Shown: positions 15,189 through 23,663 of the stretch, piece by piece
Layout of the letters: each line of letters opens with the position of its first letter
Position numbering within the stretch: the first letter of the stretch is position 1
Source of the DNA: Myxococcales bacterium
Lineage (GTDB): Bacteria; Myxococcota_A; Polyangia; Polyangiales; Ga0077539
DNA length: 64,000 bases
Assembly (NCBI GenBank): GCA_030652255.1
Contig: JAUSAZ010000210.1
Coordinates: 1 to 64,000, forward strand
Direction of reading: 5' to 3'
Translations under genes and position numbers: made by a program
Notes under the pieces: generated by a model
Databases searched by the model: none
The model's input: the letters and a program-made list of their open reading frames with translations, nothing else
What the model was told of the DNA's origin: nothing

Positions 15189-16435
15189 GCGTGCGCTCGG
15201 ACTTCGACCCGGCGGCCATCCCGGCGCCGGCGCGGGCGATCTGCGAGGTGCTGCGCGCCGACGGCCACGGGGCGTGGGTGGTAGGCGGCTGCGTGCGCGA
15301 CCACCTCCTCGGCCGCGCGGTCTCCGACTGGGACCTCTGCACCAGCGCCCGCCCCGAGCGGGTGATGAAGCTCTTCGCGCGCACCATCCCGACGGGGATC
15401 GCCCACGGCACCGTGACCGTGGTGCTCGACCGCGAGCACTTCGAGGTGACCACCCTGCGCGGCGACGGGGAGTACTCCGACGGCCGCCGCCCCGACGCGG
15501 TGCGCTTCCTCGACGACATCGCGGACGACCTCGCGCGCCGGGACTTCACCGTCAACGCCATCGCGTACGACCCCATCGCCGGGGCCCTGGTCGACCCGCA
15601 CGGCGGCCTCGACGACCTCCGCCGGGGCGTGCTCCGGGCGGTCGGCGACCCCGCGCAGCGCTTCGGCGAGGACGGCCTGCGGGTGCTGCGCGGCGCGCGC
15701 TTCACCGCGTCGCTGGGCTTCGACCTCGACCCCGCGACCGAGGCGGCCATCCCCGGCGCGCTCAAGGTGCTGCGCCGGGTGTCCCCCGAGCGGGTGCGCG
15801 AGGAGTGGCTCAAGGCGCTCAAGGCCCCGTCGCCGTCGCGCGCCTTCGACGTGATGGCGCGCACGGGCATCCTCGGCGTGAACATCCCCGCGCTCACGGC
15901 CCCGACGCACGACCCGGCGGCGTGGGAGCGCTCGCTGCGGGCCGTCGACGCGTGCCCGCCGCCCGCCACGTCTCGCCTCGCGGCGCTGCTCCACACGGTC
16001 GACCCGCGGCTGCTCGAGGGGTGGCTGCGGACGACGAAGTTCTCCAACGAGGAGCGGGCGACGGTGGTCGCGCTGCGGCGGGCGCTGCCGCTCGGTGCGC
16101 CCGGCGGGTGGAGCGACGCGGACGTGCGGCGGTGGCTGCGTGGGGTGGGGCGCGCTGCGGCGGGCCCGGTGCTCGACGTGGCCGCGGCGGTGGACGGCGA
16201 GGCGGCGCTGGAGGGCCTGCGCGCGCGGGTCGACGCGGCGCTGGCGTCGGAGGTCCCGCTGTCCGTCGGGGAGCTCGCCATCGATGGCAACGCGTTGATG
16301 AGCGCGCTCGGGATGGAGCCTTCCCGCGCGCTCGGCCTGCTCCTCGCGTCGCTCCTGGAGCAGGTGCTCGACGACCCGACGCGCAATACTCCCGAGGCGC
16401 TGCTGGCCCTCGCGCGGGCCTCCCGCTCCCACTGA
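15185..16435 (+). CDS. cca: CCA tRNA nucleotidyltransferase / poly(A) polymerase family
   Basis: The product is 416 aa. It belongs to the class II nucleotidyltransferases that add CCA to tRNA 3' ends. The head domain shows WVVGGCVRDHLLGR, the catalytic SDWDLCTSA (D-x-D type), FEVTTLRGDGEYSDGRRPDAV, DLARRDFTVNAIAYD and EDGLRVLRGARFTASLGF; the tail is helical with an ANK-like C-terminus (LAIDGNALMSALG). Because the tRNA-Leu in this window has no genomic CCA end, such an enzyme is needed. A poly(A) polymerase role cannot be excluded from sequence. GTG at 15185 overlaps the upstream stop (GTGA), implying translational coupling to the AAA-TPR gene; GTG at 15191 is an alternative. Confidence 0.9.
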   Translation: MSVRSDFDPAAIPAPARAICEVLRADGHGAWVVGGCVRDHLLGRAVSDWDLCTSARPERVMKLFARTIPTGIAHGTVTVVLDREHFEVTTLRGDGEYSDGRRPDAVRFLDDIADDLARRDFTVNAIAYDPIAGALVDPHGGLDDLRRGVLRAVGDPAQRFGEDGLRVLRGARFTASLGFDLDPATEAAIPGALKVLRRVSPERVREEWLKALKAPSPSRAFDVMARTGILGVNIPALTAPTHDPAAWERSLRAVDACPPPATSRLAALLHTVDPRLLEGWLRTTKFSNEERATVVALRRALPLGAPGGWSDADVRRWLRGVGRAAAGPVLDVAAAVDGEAALEGLRARVDAALASEVPLSVGELAIDGNALMSALGMEPSRALGLLLASLLEQVLDDPTRNTPEALLALARASRSH

Positions 16436-16512
16436 TCGGCCCGCCGGAGGGCCTGACCGTGGGCGCATTGGTCGTTGCCATCGATCGGAAGGTTCCCTAC
16501 GGTGCGAGGACC

Positions 16513-17889
16513 ATGAGGGTAGGTCGGAGCCTCGGTCGGGCGAGATGGATCGGCGCGCTTGCGCTGGTGGGTGGCTGCGGACTGGGCAATCCCGACCTGG
16601 TCTTCACGGGCGACGTGGGCGTGCCCGTGGACGTCCCGGTCGACGTGCCCTTCGATGCGGGCCTCGACGTCCCGGCCGACGTGTCCGTGGACGTCCCTGT
16701 CGATGTGCCCGTGGACGTGCCCGTCGACGTGCCCAGGGATGTCCCGGTGGATGTGCCGGTGGATGTCCCGGTCGACATCCCCAGGGATGTCCCTGTGGAC
16801 ATCCCGGTCGATGTGCCGGTGGATGTCCCGATCGACGTCCCGATCGATGTCCCAGTGGACGTCCCGGTCGATGTCCCAGTGGACATCCCGATCGATGTCC
16901 CGGTGGACATCCCCGTGGATGTCCCGGTCGATGTGCCCGTGGATGTCCCGGTCGACGTCCCGGTCGACATGCCCCCGGTGTGCCCGAGCGGCGAAACGCT
17001 CTGCGGCTCGACCTGCGTCAACCTCGCGACCGACGTCAGCCACTGCGGCGCGTGCGGCACCGTCTGCGCCTTCCCCAACGCCGTCCCGGGCTGCGCTGCG
17101 GGCGCCTGCGTCGTGGCGAGCTGCGCCGCCGGTCGCGGCAACTGCGACGGCAGCGCGGTCAACGGCTGCGAGGTCGACACGTCCACCTCCAACGCCCACT
17201 GCGGCGCCTGCGGCGTCGCGTGCGCGAGCGACCGGCTCTGCGCCGCGGGCACCTGCCGCCTTGCTCGCGACTGCCGCGAGCTGCTCAGCCGAAACCCCTC
17301 CCTGGTGAGCGGCGAGTACACCGTCGACCTCGACGGCGCGGGCACCGGCGCGCCGGTCACGGTCCGCTGCGACATGGCCACCGACGGCGGCGGCTGGACC
17401 CTGGTCTTCGACTCGGGCACCACCAACTTCAGTCAGGCCGGCGTGCCGTGGACGCGGCCCGACGTGGCCGCCGCGCTGGTGGCGCCCGGCATCGCCACGT
17501 CGGCGCTCGTCGCCCACCGCGACGCCCTCTACGTGCCGCTCGCCGCGCTCGACTGGGTGCGCTTCGCCGTCCCAACCCCGTGGCGCACCGCGGCGCCGCT
17601 CAGCGTCAGCAACGTCGACGAGGACACCCTGGTGTCCTTCAACGGCGCCCCGCCGCTGCTCCGGCGGCTGCGGTATGGCTTCGCCAACTTCCTCGACAAC
17701 TGCGGCGGAAACTGGATCCCCGGGGGCACCTTCGGGCGCTTCTGCGTGCTGCCCTCCCCGGCTCCCTTCTACGCGGCCTTCGGCGGCGGCGCGCCCGACC
17801 GCTGCGTCACCAGCAACGTGTCGTGGAACGCCGGCGGCTCCGCCACCGAGTGCGGCTCCGCCCGTCGCTTCACCATCTTCGTCCGCTGA
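16513..17889 (+). CDS. Lipoprotein with VDVP tandem repeats and fibrinogen-like domain
   Basis: The product is 458 aa. The signal peptide ends in a lipobox (ALVGGCG), predicting an outer-membrane or surface lipoprotein. About residues 36-155 are a near-perfect tetrapeptide repeat (VDVP with VDIP, IDVP and RDVP variants), an extended stalk alternating acidic and proline residues. Then follow two Cys-rich modules (PSGETLCGSTCVNL...HCGACG, NGCEVDTST...HCGACG) as in myxobacterial surface proteins. The C-terminal about 190 residues carry a fibrinogen-like domain (RCDMATDGGGWTLVFDSG) and end in RRFTIFVR. A role in adhesion or recognition is inferred. ATG at 16513 is set by the signal peptide. It lies 77 bp after cca. 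Confidence 0.85.
   Translation: MRVGRSLGRARWIGALALVGGCGLGNPDLVFTGDVGVPVDVPVDVPFDAGLDVPADVSVDVPVDVPVDVPVDVPRDVPVDVPVDVPVDIPRDVPVDIPVDVPVDVPIDVPIDVPVDVPVDVPVDIPIDVPVDIPVDVPVDVPVDVPVDVPVDMPPVCPSGETLCGSTCVNLATDVSHCGACGTVCAFPNAVPGCAAGACVVASCAAGRGNCDGSAVNGCEVDTSTSNAHCGACGVACASDRLCAAGTCRLARDCRELLSRNPSLVSGEYTVDLDGAGTGAPVTVRCDMATDGGGWTLVFDSGTTNFSQAGVPWTRPDVAAALVAPGIATSALVAHRDALYVPLAALDWVRFAVPTPWRTAAPLSVSNVDEDTLVSFNGAPPLLRRLRYGFANFLDNCGGNWIPGGTFGRFCVLPSPAPFYAAFGGGAPDRCVTSNVSWNAGGSATECGSARRFTIFVR
16621..16980 (+). repeat. 12-bp in-frame tandem repeat encoding VDVP units
   Basis: About thirty copies of a 12-bp unit (GTGGACGTCCCG and close variants with GTCGAT, CCGGTGGAT and CCCGTGGAC) lie head to tail inside the fibrinogen-like lipoprotein gene. 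Most changes between copies are synonymous or give I for V, so the peptide register is kept. Length variation by slippage would stay in frame. Confidence 0.9.
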
Positions 17890-17961
17890 GCGCGGGCTCC
17901 CTCTCGCGCGCCTCGACGCACCGGGTGATCGGTGTTACCCCCAGCGCCGCGTAACCCCCCT

Positions 17962-18696
17962 ATGGGCTGGATCGACCTGCACTGCCACCCCCTCCCGGGC
18001 ATCGATGACGGCGCCCGCACGGCAGAAGACGGTGCGGCGCTGCTCGCTGGCCTCCACGGCCTCGGCTTCGAGACGGTGGTGGCCACGCCGCACGTGCGCT
18101 CCGGGGTCTGGGACAACCGCATCGAGAGCCGCGCCGCGGCCCACGAGGTGCTCGCCGCGGTGCTGGCCGAGGCCCGGCGCCGGGGTGAGGTGCTTCCCAC
18201 GCTGCTGCTCGCGGGCGAGCACATGTTCGACGACGTGCTGCACGACCTGCTGCGCCGCGGCGAGGCGCTCACCTACCCCGGCGGCGGCGCCGCGCTGGTG
18301 GAGTTTCCCTACGACACCATCCCGATGCGGGTGGAGCTTCAGCTCTGGCGCATGGCCAAGACCGTGCGCCCGGTGCTGGCGCACCCCGAGCGGTACACGC
18401 CGGTGCAGCAGTCCGACGAGCGGCTCGACGAGCTCGTGGGCGCGGGCGCCTGGCTGCTGCTCGACGTGATGTCCCTCGTGGGCGCATACGGCCGCAGGGC
18501 GCAGGCGGCGGCGGAGCGTATCCTGGCGGCGGGGAAGTACACGGCGGCGTGCACGGACGCGCACAAGCCCGGCGACGTGGCGGTGGTGGCGCAGGGCATC
18601 GCGGCGCTGAGGGCGGCGCGGGGCGAGGCCGAGGTGCAGCGGCTGCTGCGCGACGGCCCCGAGAAGATCCTGGCGGCGGCGCGGGTCGGGCACTGA
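17962..18696 (+). CDS. PHP-family tyrosine phosphatase (CpsB/CapC/YwqE-like)
   Basis: The product is 244 aa. DLHCHPLPGIDDGARTAEDGAALL at the N-terminus, VATPHVR, AGEHMFDD, VLAHPERY and CTDAHKPGDV near the end are the ordered metal-binding motifs of the PHP-type protein tyrosine phosphatases that dephosphorylate BY-kinases in capsule and exopolysaccharide assembly. Length matches the family (about 240-255). No BY-kinase is adjacent, so the partner lies elsewhere. ATG at 17962 is preferred over GTG at 17932 because family proteins begin just before the first His motif. The next gene starts 25 bp downstream. Confidence 0.86.
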   Translation: MGWIDLHCHPLPGIDDGARTAEDGAALLAGLHGLGFETVVATPHVRSGVWDNRIESRAAAHEVLAAVLAEARRRGEVLPTLLLAGEHMFDDVLHDLLRRGEALTYPGGGAALVEFPYDTIPMRVELQLWRMAKTVRPVLAHPERYTPVQQSDERLDELVGAGAWLLLDVMSLVGAYGRRAQAAAERILAAGKYTAACTDAHKPGDVAVVAQGIAALRAARGEAEVQRLLRDGPEKILAAARVGH

Positions 18697-18721
18697 GCGG
18701 ACGAGGAGTGCGAGCAGGCGC

Positions 18722-19795
18722 ATGAGCGAGAAGGAAGGTCCCGGGCGCCGCTGGCAGGTGCGCCTCCTGGTGTCGCTGCTGGTGATGGGGGCGTTCCTGC
18801 TCTTCATGCAGCGGGGCGGCGTGCCCGTGCTGCCCGACCCCGACTCGTTCAAGTACGTGCGCTGGTGGACGGTGCCGACGTATTTCGCGTCGCTGCTCAT
18901 CGTCCACTGGTTCCGCGCGTGGCGCTGGAGCTACCTCCTCCACCCCGTCGCGAAGGTCCCAACCAGCCGGATCATCGCGTACGCCTGGGTGGGCTTCTTC
19001 GCGATCATGATGCTGCCGCTGCGCATGGGCGAGGTCGTGAGGCCCATCCTCTTGCGGCGCGAGGGCAACATCTCGGGCTCCGCCGCGCTGGGCACCATCG
19101 CCGCTGAGCGCGTGCTCGACGGGCTCTTCGTGGCGCTCCTCCTCGCGGCCACGCTGTGGTTCGTCCCCCGGCTGCCTTTACAGGGCGTGGTATTCGGCGG
19201 CTTCCCGGTCGCGCAGGTGGTGCACTACGGGTACCTCACCGTCGCGGTGTTCTCCGCGGCGCTGGCCGTGCTCGCGTTCTTCCTCGCGGCGCGGCGCCTC
19301 GCCGAGCGCCTCACGGCGGCGGTCGTGGGGGTGGTGAGCAAGCGCCTCGCCTCGCGGCTCTCCCGCATGGTGGGCGACCTCGCCGACGGCCTGCGCTCGC
19401 TGCCCGACCCCTCGCTGATGGGCCCCTTCCTGCTCCAGACGGCCGTGTACTGGACCGTCAACGCCCTCGGCATGTGGCTCCTGGGCTACGGCTGCGGGCT
19501 GCCGATGACCCCGGCGCAGGGCTTCGCCGTGATGGGGGTGCTCGCGATGGGCATCCTGCTCCCCGCGGGGCCCGGGCTCTTCGGCCCCTTCCAGTACTCC
19601 ATCTACCTGGCCCTCCGGATGTTCTACCCGGAGTCCGAGGTGCTCTCGAAGGGCAGCGTCTACGTCTTCCTGATGTACGCGTGCCAGTTCAGCTTCACCA
19701 CCATCACGGGCCTCGGATCGCTCTGGTGGGCGCGCATCGACCCGCGCACCGCCCTCGAGGAGACCCCGGAGTCCGGGGCCCGCGCGACGGGCTAG
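18722..19795 (+). CDS. Lysylphosphatidylglycerol synthase TM-region / UPF0104 family membrane protein
   Basis: The product is 357 aa with about eight hydrophobic helices, including LLVSLLVMGAFLLFM at residues 14-30, the amphipathic RAWRWSYLLHP region, and AYAWVGFFAIMMLPLRMGEVVRPILLRR, which is the family signature (GExxRP). Later motifs EGNISGSAALGTIAAERVLDG and AQGFAVMGVLAMGILLPAGPGLFGPFQ also fit the YbhN/AglD/UPF0104 family of flippase-like inner-membrane proteins. The soluble synthase domain of MprF is absent. It may move or recognise lipid intermediates. It lies 25 bp downstream of the phosphatase, probably co-transcribed. Confidence 0.84.
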   Translation: MSEKEGPGRRWQVRLLVSLLVMGAFLLFMQRGGVPVLPDPDSFKYVRWWTVPTYFASLLIVHWFRAWRWSYLLHPVAKVPTSRIIAYAWVGFFAIMMLPLRMGEVVRPILLRREGNISGSAALGTIAAERVLDGLFVALLLAATLWFVPRLPLQGVVFGGFPVAQVVHYGYLTVAVFSAALAVLAFFLAARRLAERLTAAVVGVVSKRLASRLSRMVGDLADGLRSLPDPSLMGPFLLQTAVYWTVNALGMWLLGYGCGLPMTPAQGFAVMGVLAMGILLPAGPGLFGPFQYSIYLALRMFYPESEVLSKGSVYVFLMYACQFSFTTITGLGSLWWARIDPRTALEETPESGARATG

Positions 19796-19858
19796 CGTCA
19801 CCCCCGCGCCTCGCAGGAACTTGCATTCCTCCGGGCGATAAAGTCAGGGTCGACGGTG

Positions 19859-20422
19859 ATGTGGTCCCAACGACTCGGCGGTCTCGCGGCGGTGGTGCTC
19901 TCCCTGGCGTCGGCCACCGCGGAGGCGCGCACCGTCCGCGACGAGCCGTACTCCATGGAGACCACCTGGAACGCCGCGGTGCGCCTCGTGCGCATCGACA
20001 TGGGCATGCCCATCCTCGAGCGCGACCAGGAGATGGGCTTCTTCACCTTCACCTACCGCGAGGGCGCGCGTTCGGTGCCGGGCTCGCTGGAGATGGTCCG
20101 CACCGAGGTCGACGGCCGCCCGGGCGCTCGCATCATCGTGCAGATCCCGCAGATGCCGACCTACGTCGAGTCGCTCATCCTCACGCGCCTCGCGCGCAAG
20201 CTGCGCAGCGAGTTCGGCGAGCCGCCGCCGCCGGTGGTGCGCCGCCCCGCGCCGCCCCCTTCCAATGCCCCGGACGGCACCCCCGACCGTCGCCCCGGCG
20301 ACCCGGAGCCCCCGAGCGCCCCGGCCCCGGGCGGCAACAACCCCTCGACCCCGCCGTCGGGCGGCGAGCCCTCCAACAACCGCCGCGAGCGCTCGATCAA
20401 CCCCGCCGGCCCCGAGGTGTAG
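19859..20422 (+). CDS. Secreted protein with Pro-rich C-terminus, unknown
   Basis: The product is 187 aa. A signal peptide (GGLAAVVLSLASATAEA) ends before RTVRDEPYSMETTWNAAVRLVRIDMG. A folded domain of about 90 residues follows, with strands (FFTFTYREG, GARIIVQIPQMPTYVESLILTRLARKLRSEFG). The last 70 residues are Pro/Ser/Gly-rich and likely disordered (PPPPVVRRPAPPP, PSAPAPGGNN). No named family is evident. A GTG three bases upstream (19856) is an equally possible start. It ends one base before the convergent lipoprotein gene. Confidence 0.7.
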   Translation: MWSQRLGGLAAVVLSLASATAEARTVRDEPYSMETTWNAAVRLVRIDMGMPILERDQEMGFFTFTYREGARSVPGSLEMVRTEVDGRPGARIIVQIPQMPTYVESLILTRLARKLRSEFGEPPPPVVRRPAPPPSNAPDGTPDRRPGDPEPPSAPAPGGNNPSTPPSGGEPSNNRRERSINPAGPEV

Positions 20423-20423
20423 A

Positions 20424-20882
20424 TCAGCGGTGCCGACGGTGGCGCGAGTGTGACCCGCTGCTGCTGCTTCCGTGGTGCCGTCCGCCGCTGCGGCTGTGAC
20501 GGCTGTGGCGCCGGTGACGACCATGGCGCCGCCCGGAGCCCTCGTCTTCGTCCTCGGCGACGGCCGCGGCCGCGACGGTGGTGTCGGTCACGGTCGCCGT
20601 GGGAGTCGGCGGCGGGGCCGCCGGGGCTTCGGGCACCGGCTCTGGCGCAGGGGCCGCGGGGGGCGGGTCGAAGGCCGGCGCGACGAAGGGCGCGTTGGCG
20701 GCCACGGTCGCCGCGGGGAAGAGCGGCGCAGCGGGCCGGGCGCCGCCGCTCGACGCCGTGCGCAGCGGCTGCCGCGAGGCCTCCTCGCAGGGCAGGCCGT
20801 CGGCCGTGCACGCGTGCATGCCTCCGCAGTCAGCCAGCGCCAGGGCACCAAGGATCGCGACGAGGCAACGCAGGACGATCAC
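20424..20882 (-). CDS. Putative lipoprotein with Pro/Ala linker and His/Arg/Ser-rich tail
   Basis: The product is 152 aa. The N-terminus is a signal sequence with a cysteine (ILGALALADCGG), a lipobox-like site with an unusual Asp at -1. The middle is Pro/Ala-rich, followed by an acidic patch (AEDEDEGSG) and a C-terminal tail of about 35 residues made almost only of His, Arg, Ser and Gly (RRHGRHRRHSRHS...HSRHRRHR). The tail could bind metal or nucleic acid/polyanion, but this is only composition. No family is recognised. Arg/His codons are GC-rich in any frame, so the reading frame is supported mainly by the signal peptide. Confidence 0.6.
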   Translation of the reverse strand: MIVLRCLVAILGALALADCGGMHACTADGLPCEEASRQPLRTASSGGARPAAPLFPAATVAANAPFVAPAFDPPPAAPAPEPVPEAPAAPPPTPTATVTDTTVAAAAVAEDEDEGSGRRHGRHRRHSRHSRSGGRHHGSSSSGSHSRHRRHR

Positions 20883-21052
20883 GCCGCAACCGTATCGTGC
20901 CAGGGGTGGGCGTCGTCAACGGCGGCGCGTGCGCCGCGCGGGGTGAGGGTAGGGGCCACGGGGCCGACCGGCCGCGTTGATGAGGGGTGGATACACCGTC
21001 CGTTCGTCGCCATCTGTCACTACTCTTGCGATGAGGTACCAGGGCCCCCGCG

Positions 21053-22786
21053 ATGCACACCACCGAGCCCCGACGCCCCCGCGCGCACTTCGCAGCGCCG
21101 TTGTTGAAGCGCACCACCCTCGCTGGCCTGCTCGCGCTCGGCTGCTCCAGCACCGGGTCGCCCGCGATCGCGCCGTCGCACGACGCGAGCGGCGGGGATG
21201 CGAGCGGCGGGGATGCGAGCGGCGGCGACGCGACCGCGACGATCGATGTCGGCGTCGACGCCCCGGAGGTGCTGGCGCCCGATGACGCGCGATGCTCCGA
21301 CCCGGTGGAGCTCGCGGCGGGCCGTACGTGGCGGGTGTCGCCGACCGCCGATGGCATCGCACCGCCGTGCTCGGGAGCGAGCAGTGCGGGAGGGGTCGCG
21401 TGGGGCCGCATCGAGGTGCCCGCGCACCGGGTGCTGCGGCTGCGGGTGCCCGGCGCGAGCGGCGCGGGGCGCACCGTGTGGATGTACGGCGACTGCCCCG
21501 CGAGCGCGTGTCTGCCTCACGTGGGCGCGACCGCCGACAACCTCGACGACCGACGCTTCTTCAACGACAGCCCAGCGCCGCGCTCGGTGTGGGTCGCCGC
21601 GCGCGCGGGCCTCGCCGTGCTGCCAGATTTCCTCCCGGCCCCGAACCTCCGCTGCGCCGACGCGACGCTCATCGAGCCCGGGGCCATCGTCGACGACGAC
21701 CCCTTTCCCCAGGTCGCCGCCGCGCCGCAGTGTGCGCGCGCCCACCCGATCACGGCGCCCGCGCGCTGGTACCGCATCGACGTCCCTGGCACGGCCTTCG
21801 GGGGGTCGACGGTGGTGCTCTCGGCGCCGAACATGGAGTTCCAGCTGTTCACCGGGTGCGACCCGGCGACGTGCCGGGCGGCCTCGTACGTCGATCCGTA
21901 TGGCTCCGACGCTCGCTTTCTTCTGCGGTGGACCAACCGGACTGGCGCCGATGCCCGTATCTATGTCGCAGTGACCCGGGCTGGCGGGGTCCAGGAGGGT
22001 CCGTTCGGGTTCCGCTTCGACCTCACCGGCCCGGAGGAGGGCGACATCTGCGCGGCCGCCATCAGCGCGTCGAGCCCCTACAGCCGGAGTCACTTCACCA
22101 CCCGCTGGGGCAGCGAGCGACGCGCGGTCTGCGGCGACAGCCTCGGGCGCTCCACGCCGGTCCGCTGGTTCCAGGTGCATCTCCAGCCCGGCCAGTCGGT
22201 GCTCGCGAGCGCCTACGAGCTCTCCAGCATCGCGCGGCCGATCTGGCAGATGTACGACGCGTGCGACGCCACGCGCTGCCTCGCGATGTCGGGCAGCAAC
22301 GTCTTCGCCAACGCCCTCCAATACACCAACACCACGTCGGAGATCGAGTCGCTCTACCTGACGCTGGGCAACCTCGCGACGCAGTACGTCGACGACTTCC
22401 AGGTGCGCGTGCGGACCTACCGCGCGGCCGCCAACGACCGCTGCGAGACCGCCCGTCGCGTGGCGCCGAACACCGTCCTCACCGGGGAGGACCTCACCGC
22501 CGGACGCACCGGTCCGCCGCGCTGCTCGCTGTCGACCCGCTATCGGCGCGCGCTCTGGTATGTGACCCGCGTCGACCCGGGACACCGCATCGATGTGCGC
22601 GCGGTCAACGCCACCACCGAGGGCGTGGCCGTCGCCGCGCAGGCCTCCTGCGACGGGGTCTGCGGCTACGGCGGCGTCAACAGCGGCCCCGACCCGGTCG
22701 ACGTCTACTACTCCGTCAGCCAGGACACGGTGCCCGGGCTCTACGCGACCTACGACCTCGTCGCGCTGTCTCCACTCGCAGACTGA
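21053..22786 (+). CDS. Lipoprotein with four tandem PPC-like beta domains
   Basis: The product is 577 aa. A signal peptide ends in LLALGCSST (lipobox ALGC), followed by a DASGG triple repeat encoded by a 15-bp tandem repeat near 21185-21230. The mature region holds four related domains of about 110-130 residues. Each has a C near the start (RCSDPVEL, RCADATLI, ICAAAISA, RCETARRV), a W-Y/F-x-I/V strand (WGRIEVPAH, WYRIDVPG, WFQVHLQPG, WYVTRVDPG) and a paired C-x(3-5)-C loop (GDCPASACL, GCDPATCRA, ACDATRCLA, SCDGVCGYG). The pattern resembles bacterial pre-peptidase C-terminal or jelly-roll domains. No catalytic domain is seen; surface binding is inferred. Confidence 0.76.
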   Translation: MHTTEPRRPRAHFAAPLLKRTTLAGLLALGCSSTGSPAIAPSHDASGGDASGGDASGGDATATIDVGVDAPEVLAPDDARCSDPVELAAGRTWRVSPTADGIAPPCSGASSAGGVAWGRIEVPAHRVLRLRVPGASGAGRTVWMYGDCPASACLPHVGATADNLDDRRFFNDSPAPRSVWVAARAGLAVLPDFLPAPNLRCADATLIEPGAIVDDDPFPQVAAAPQCARAHPITAPARWYRIDVPGTAFGGSTVVLSAPNMEFQLFTGCDPATCRAASYVDPYGSDARFLLRWTNRTGADARIYVAVTRAGGVQEGPFGFRFDLTGPEEGDICAAAISASSPYSRSHFTTRWGSERRAVCGDSLGRSTPVRWFQVHLQPGQSVLASAYELSSIARPIWQMYDACDATRCLAMSGSNVFANALQYTNTTSEIESLYLTLGNLATQYVDDFQVRVRTYRAAANDRCETARRVAPNTVLTGEDLTAGRTGPPRCSLSTRYRRALWYVTRVDPGHRIDVRAVNATTEGVAVAAQASCDGVCGYGGVNSGPDPVDVYYSVSQDTVPGLYATYDLVALSPLAD

Positions 22787-22911
22787 TCCGGGGCCGCGCC
22801 CGCGAGCGCTCCACCGGCTCCTGTACGGAGGCGCCGAACACCACGCTCGCCCTGCGAGCTGATCCCGCGCTGACACCGATGGCCCTCGTCTCCGGGTGTA
22901 TCCTCCCTGGT

Positions 22912-23514
22912 ATGTCAGGCGACGCCGCGCGCACCGTCGACCCGGAGTTCCCCAACCTCGACCCCGAGGTGGTGGCGGGCTACCGCAACGCCCCGGAGAC
23001 GATGGTCGCGGAGGTCATCGACGGGGAGCTGTCCCTCATGCCGCGACCGCATCGACGCCACACCCGGGCGGCGTCCCGGCTGGGCATCCGGCTCGCGAGC
23101 TTCGACGATCCCGGCGAAGGGGACCCCGGCGGGTGGGTCATCTTCGACGAGCCCGAGCTGCACCTCGGGCCCCGGCCGGACATCGTGATCCCCGACCTCG
23201 CCGGGTGGCGCCTCGAACGGGTGCCCGCGGGCTTCTTCGACGAGTCCGACGACCTCTCCCTCGCGCCCGACTGGGTGTGCGAGGTGCTTTCACCCTCGAC
23301 CGCGAGGCTCGACCGCACCCGCAAGCTCCCGGTCTACCGCCGCGAGGGCGTCACGCATGTGTGGCTGATCGACCCGCTGGCGGAGACCCTGGAGGTGTTT
23401 CGCGCGACACCCGACGGGTGGCTCCTGGCCGCGACCTTCGAGGGGAGGTCCGTGGTGCGCGCGGAGCCCTTCGATGCAGTGGAGCTCGAACTCGGCAGGC
23501 TCTGGGGGTCCTAG
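22912..23514 (+). CDS. Uma2-family (DUF820) putative endonuclease
   Basis: The product is 200 aa. The Uma2 family has a PD-(D/E)xK nuclease fold. Visible motifs are EVIDGELSLMPRPHRRHTRAASRLG, RPDIVIPDLAGWR (the catalytic PD), PDWVCEVLSPSTARLDRTRKLPVYRREGVTHVWLIDP (E-x-L and K positions) and a closing LEVFR. The fold and acidic/lysine residues are kept, so it may be active. The physiological role of the family is unknown; copies are abundant in mobile-rich genomes. ATG at 22912 is set by the conserved EFPNLDPEVVAGYR N-terminus shared with the second copy at 27158. Confidence 0.84.
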   Translation: MSGDAARTVDPEFPNLDPEVVAGYRNAPETMVAEVIDGELSLMPRPHRRHTRAASRLGIRLASFDDPGEGDPGGWVIFDEPELHLGPRPDIVIPDLAGWRLERVPAGFFDESDDLSLAPDWVCEVLSPSTARLDRTRKLPVYRREGVTHVWLIDPLAETLEVFRATPDGWLLAATFEGRSVVRAEPFDAVELELGRLWGS

Positions 23515-23663
23515 CGTCGGCGGCGCGATCCGCCCTGACGAGCCGTGGCGGCATGTCCGGTCGCCTGGAGCGCGCCCGTACCTGCACATCGGCGTGCCCT
23601 CGCCGATTGGGGAGCGCGGCGGGATTCCGGATGTCGAGATTGCGGTCTGATAGCGTCGGGCTC

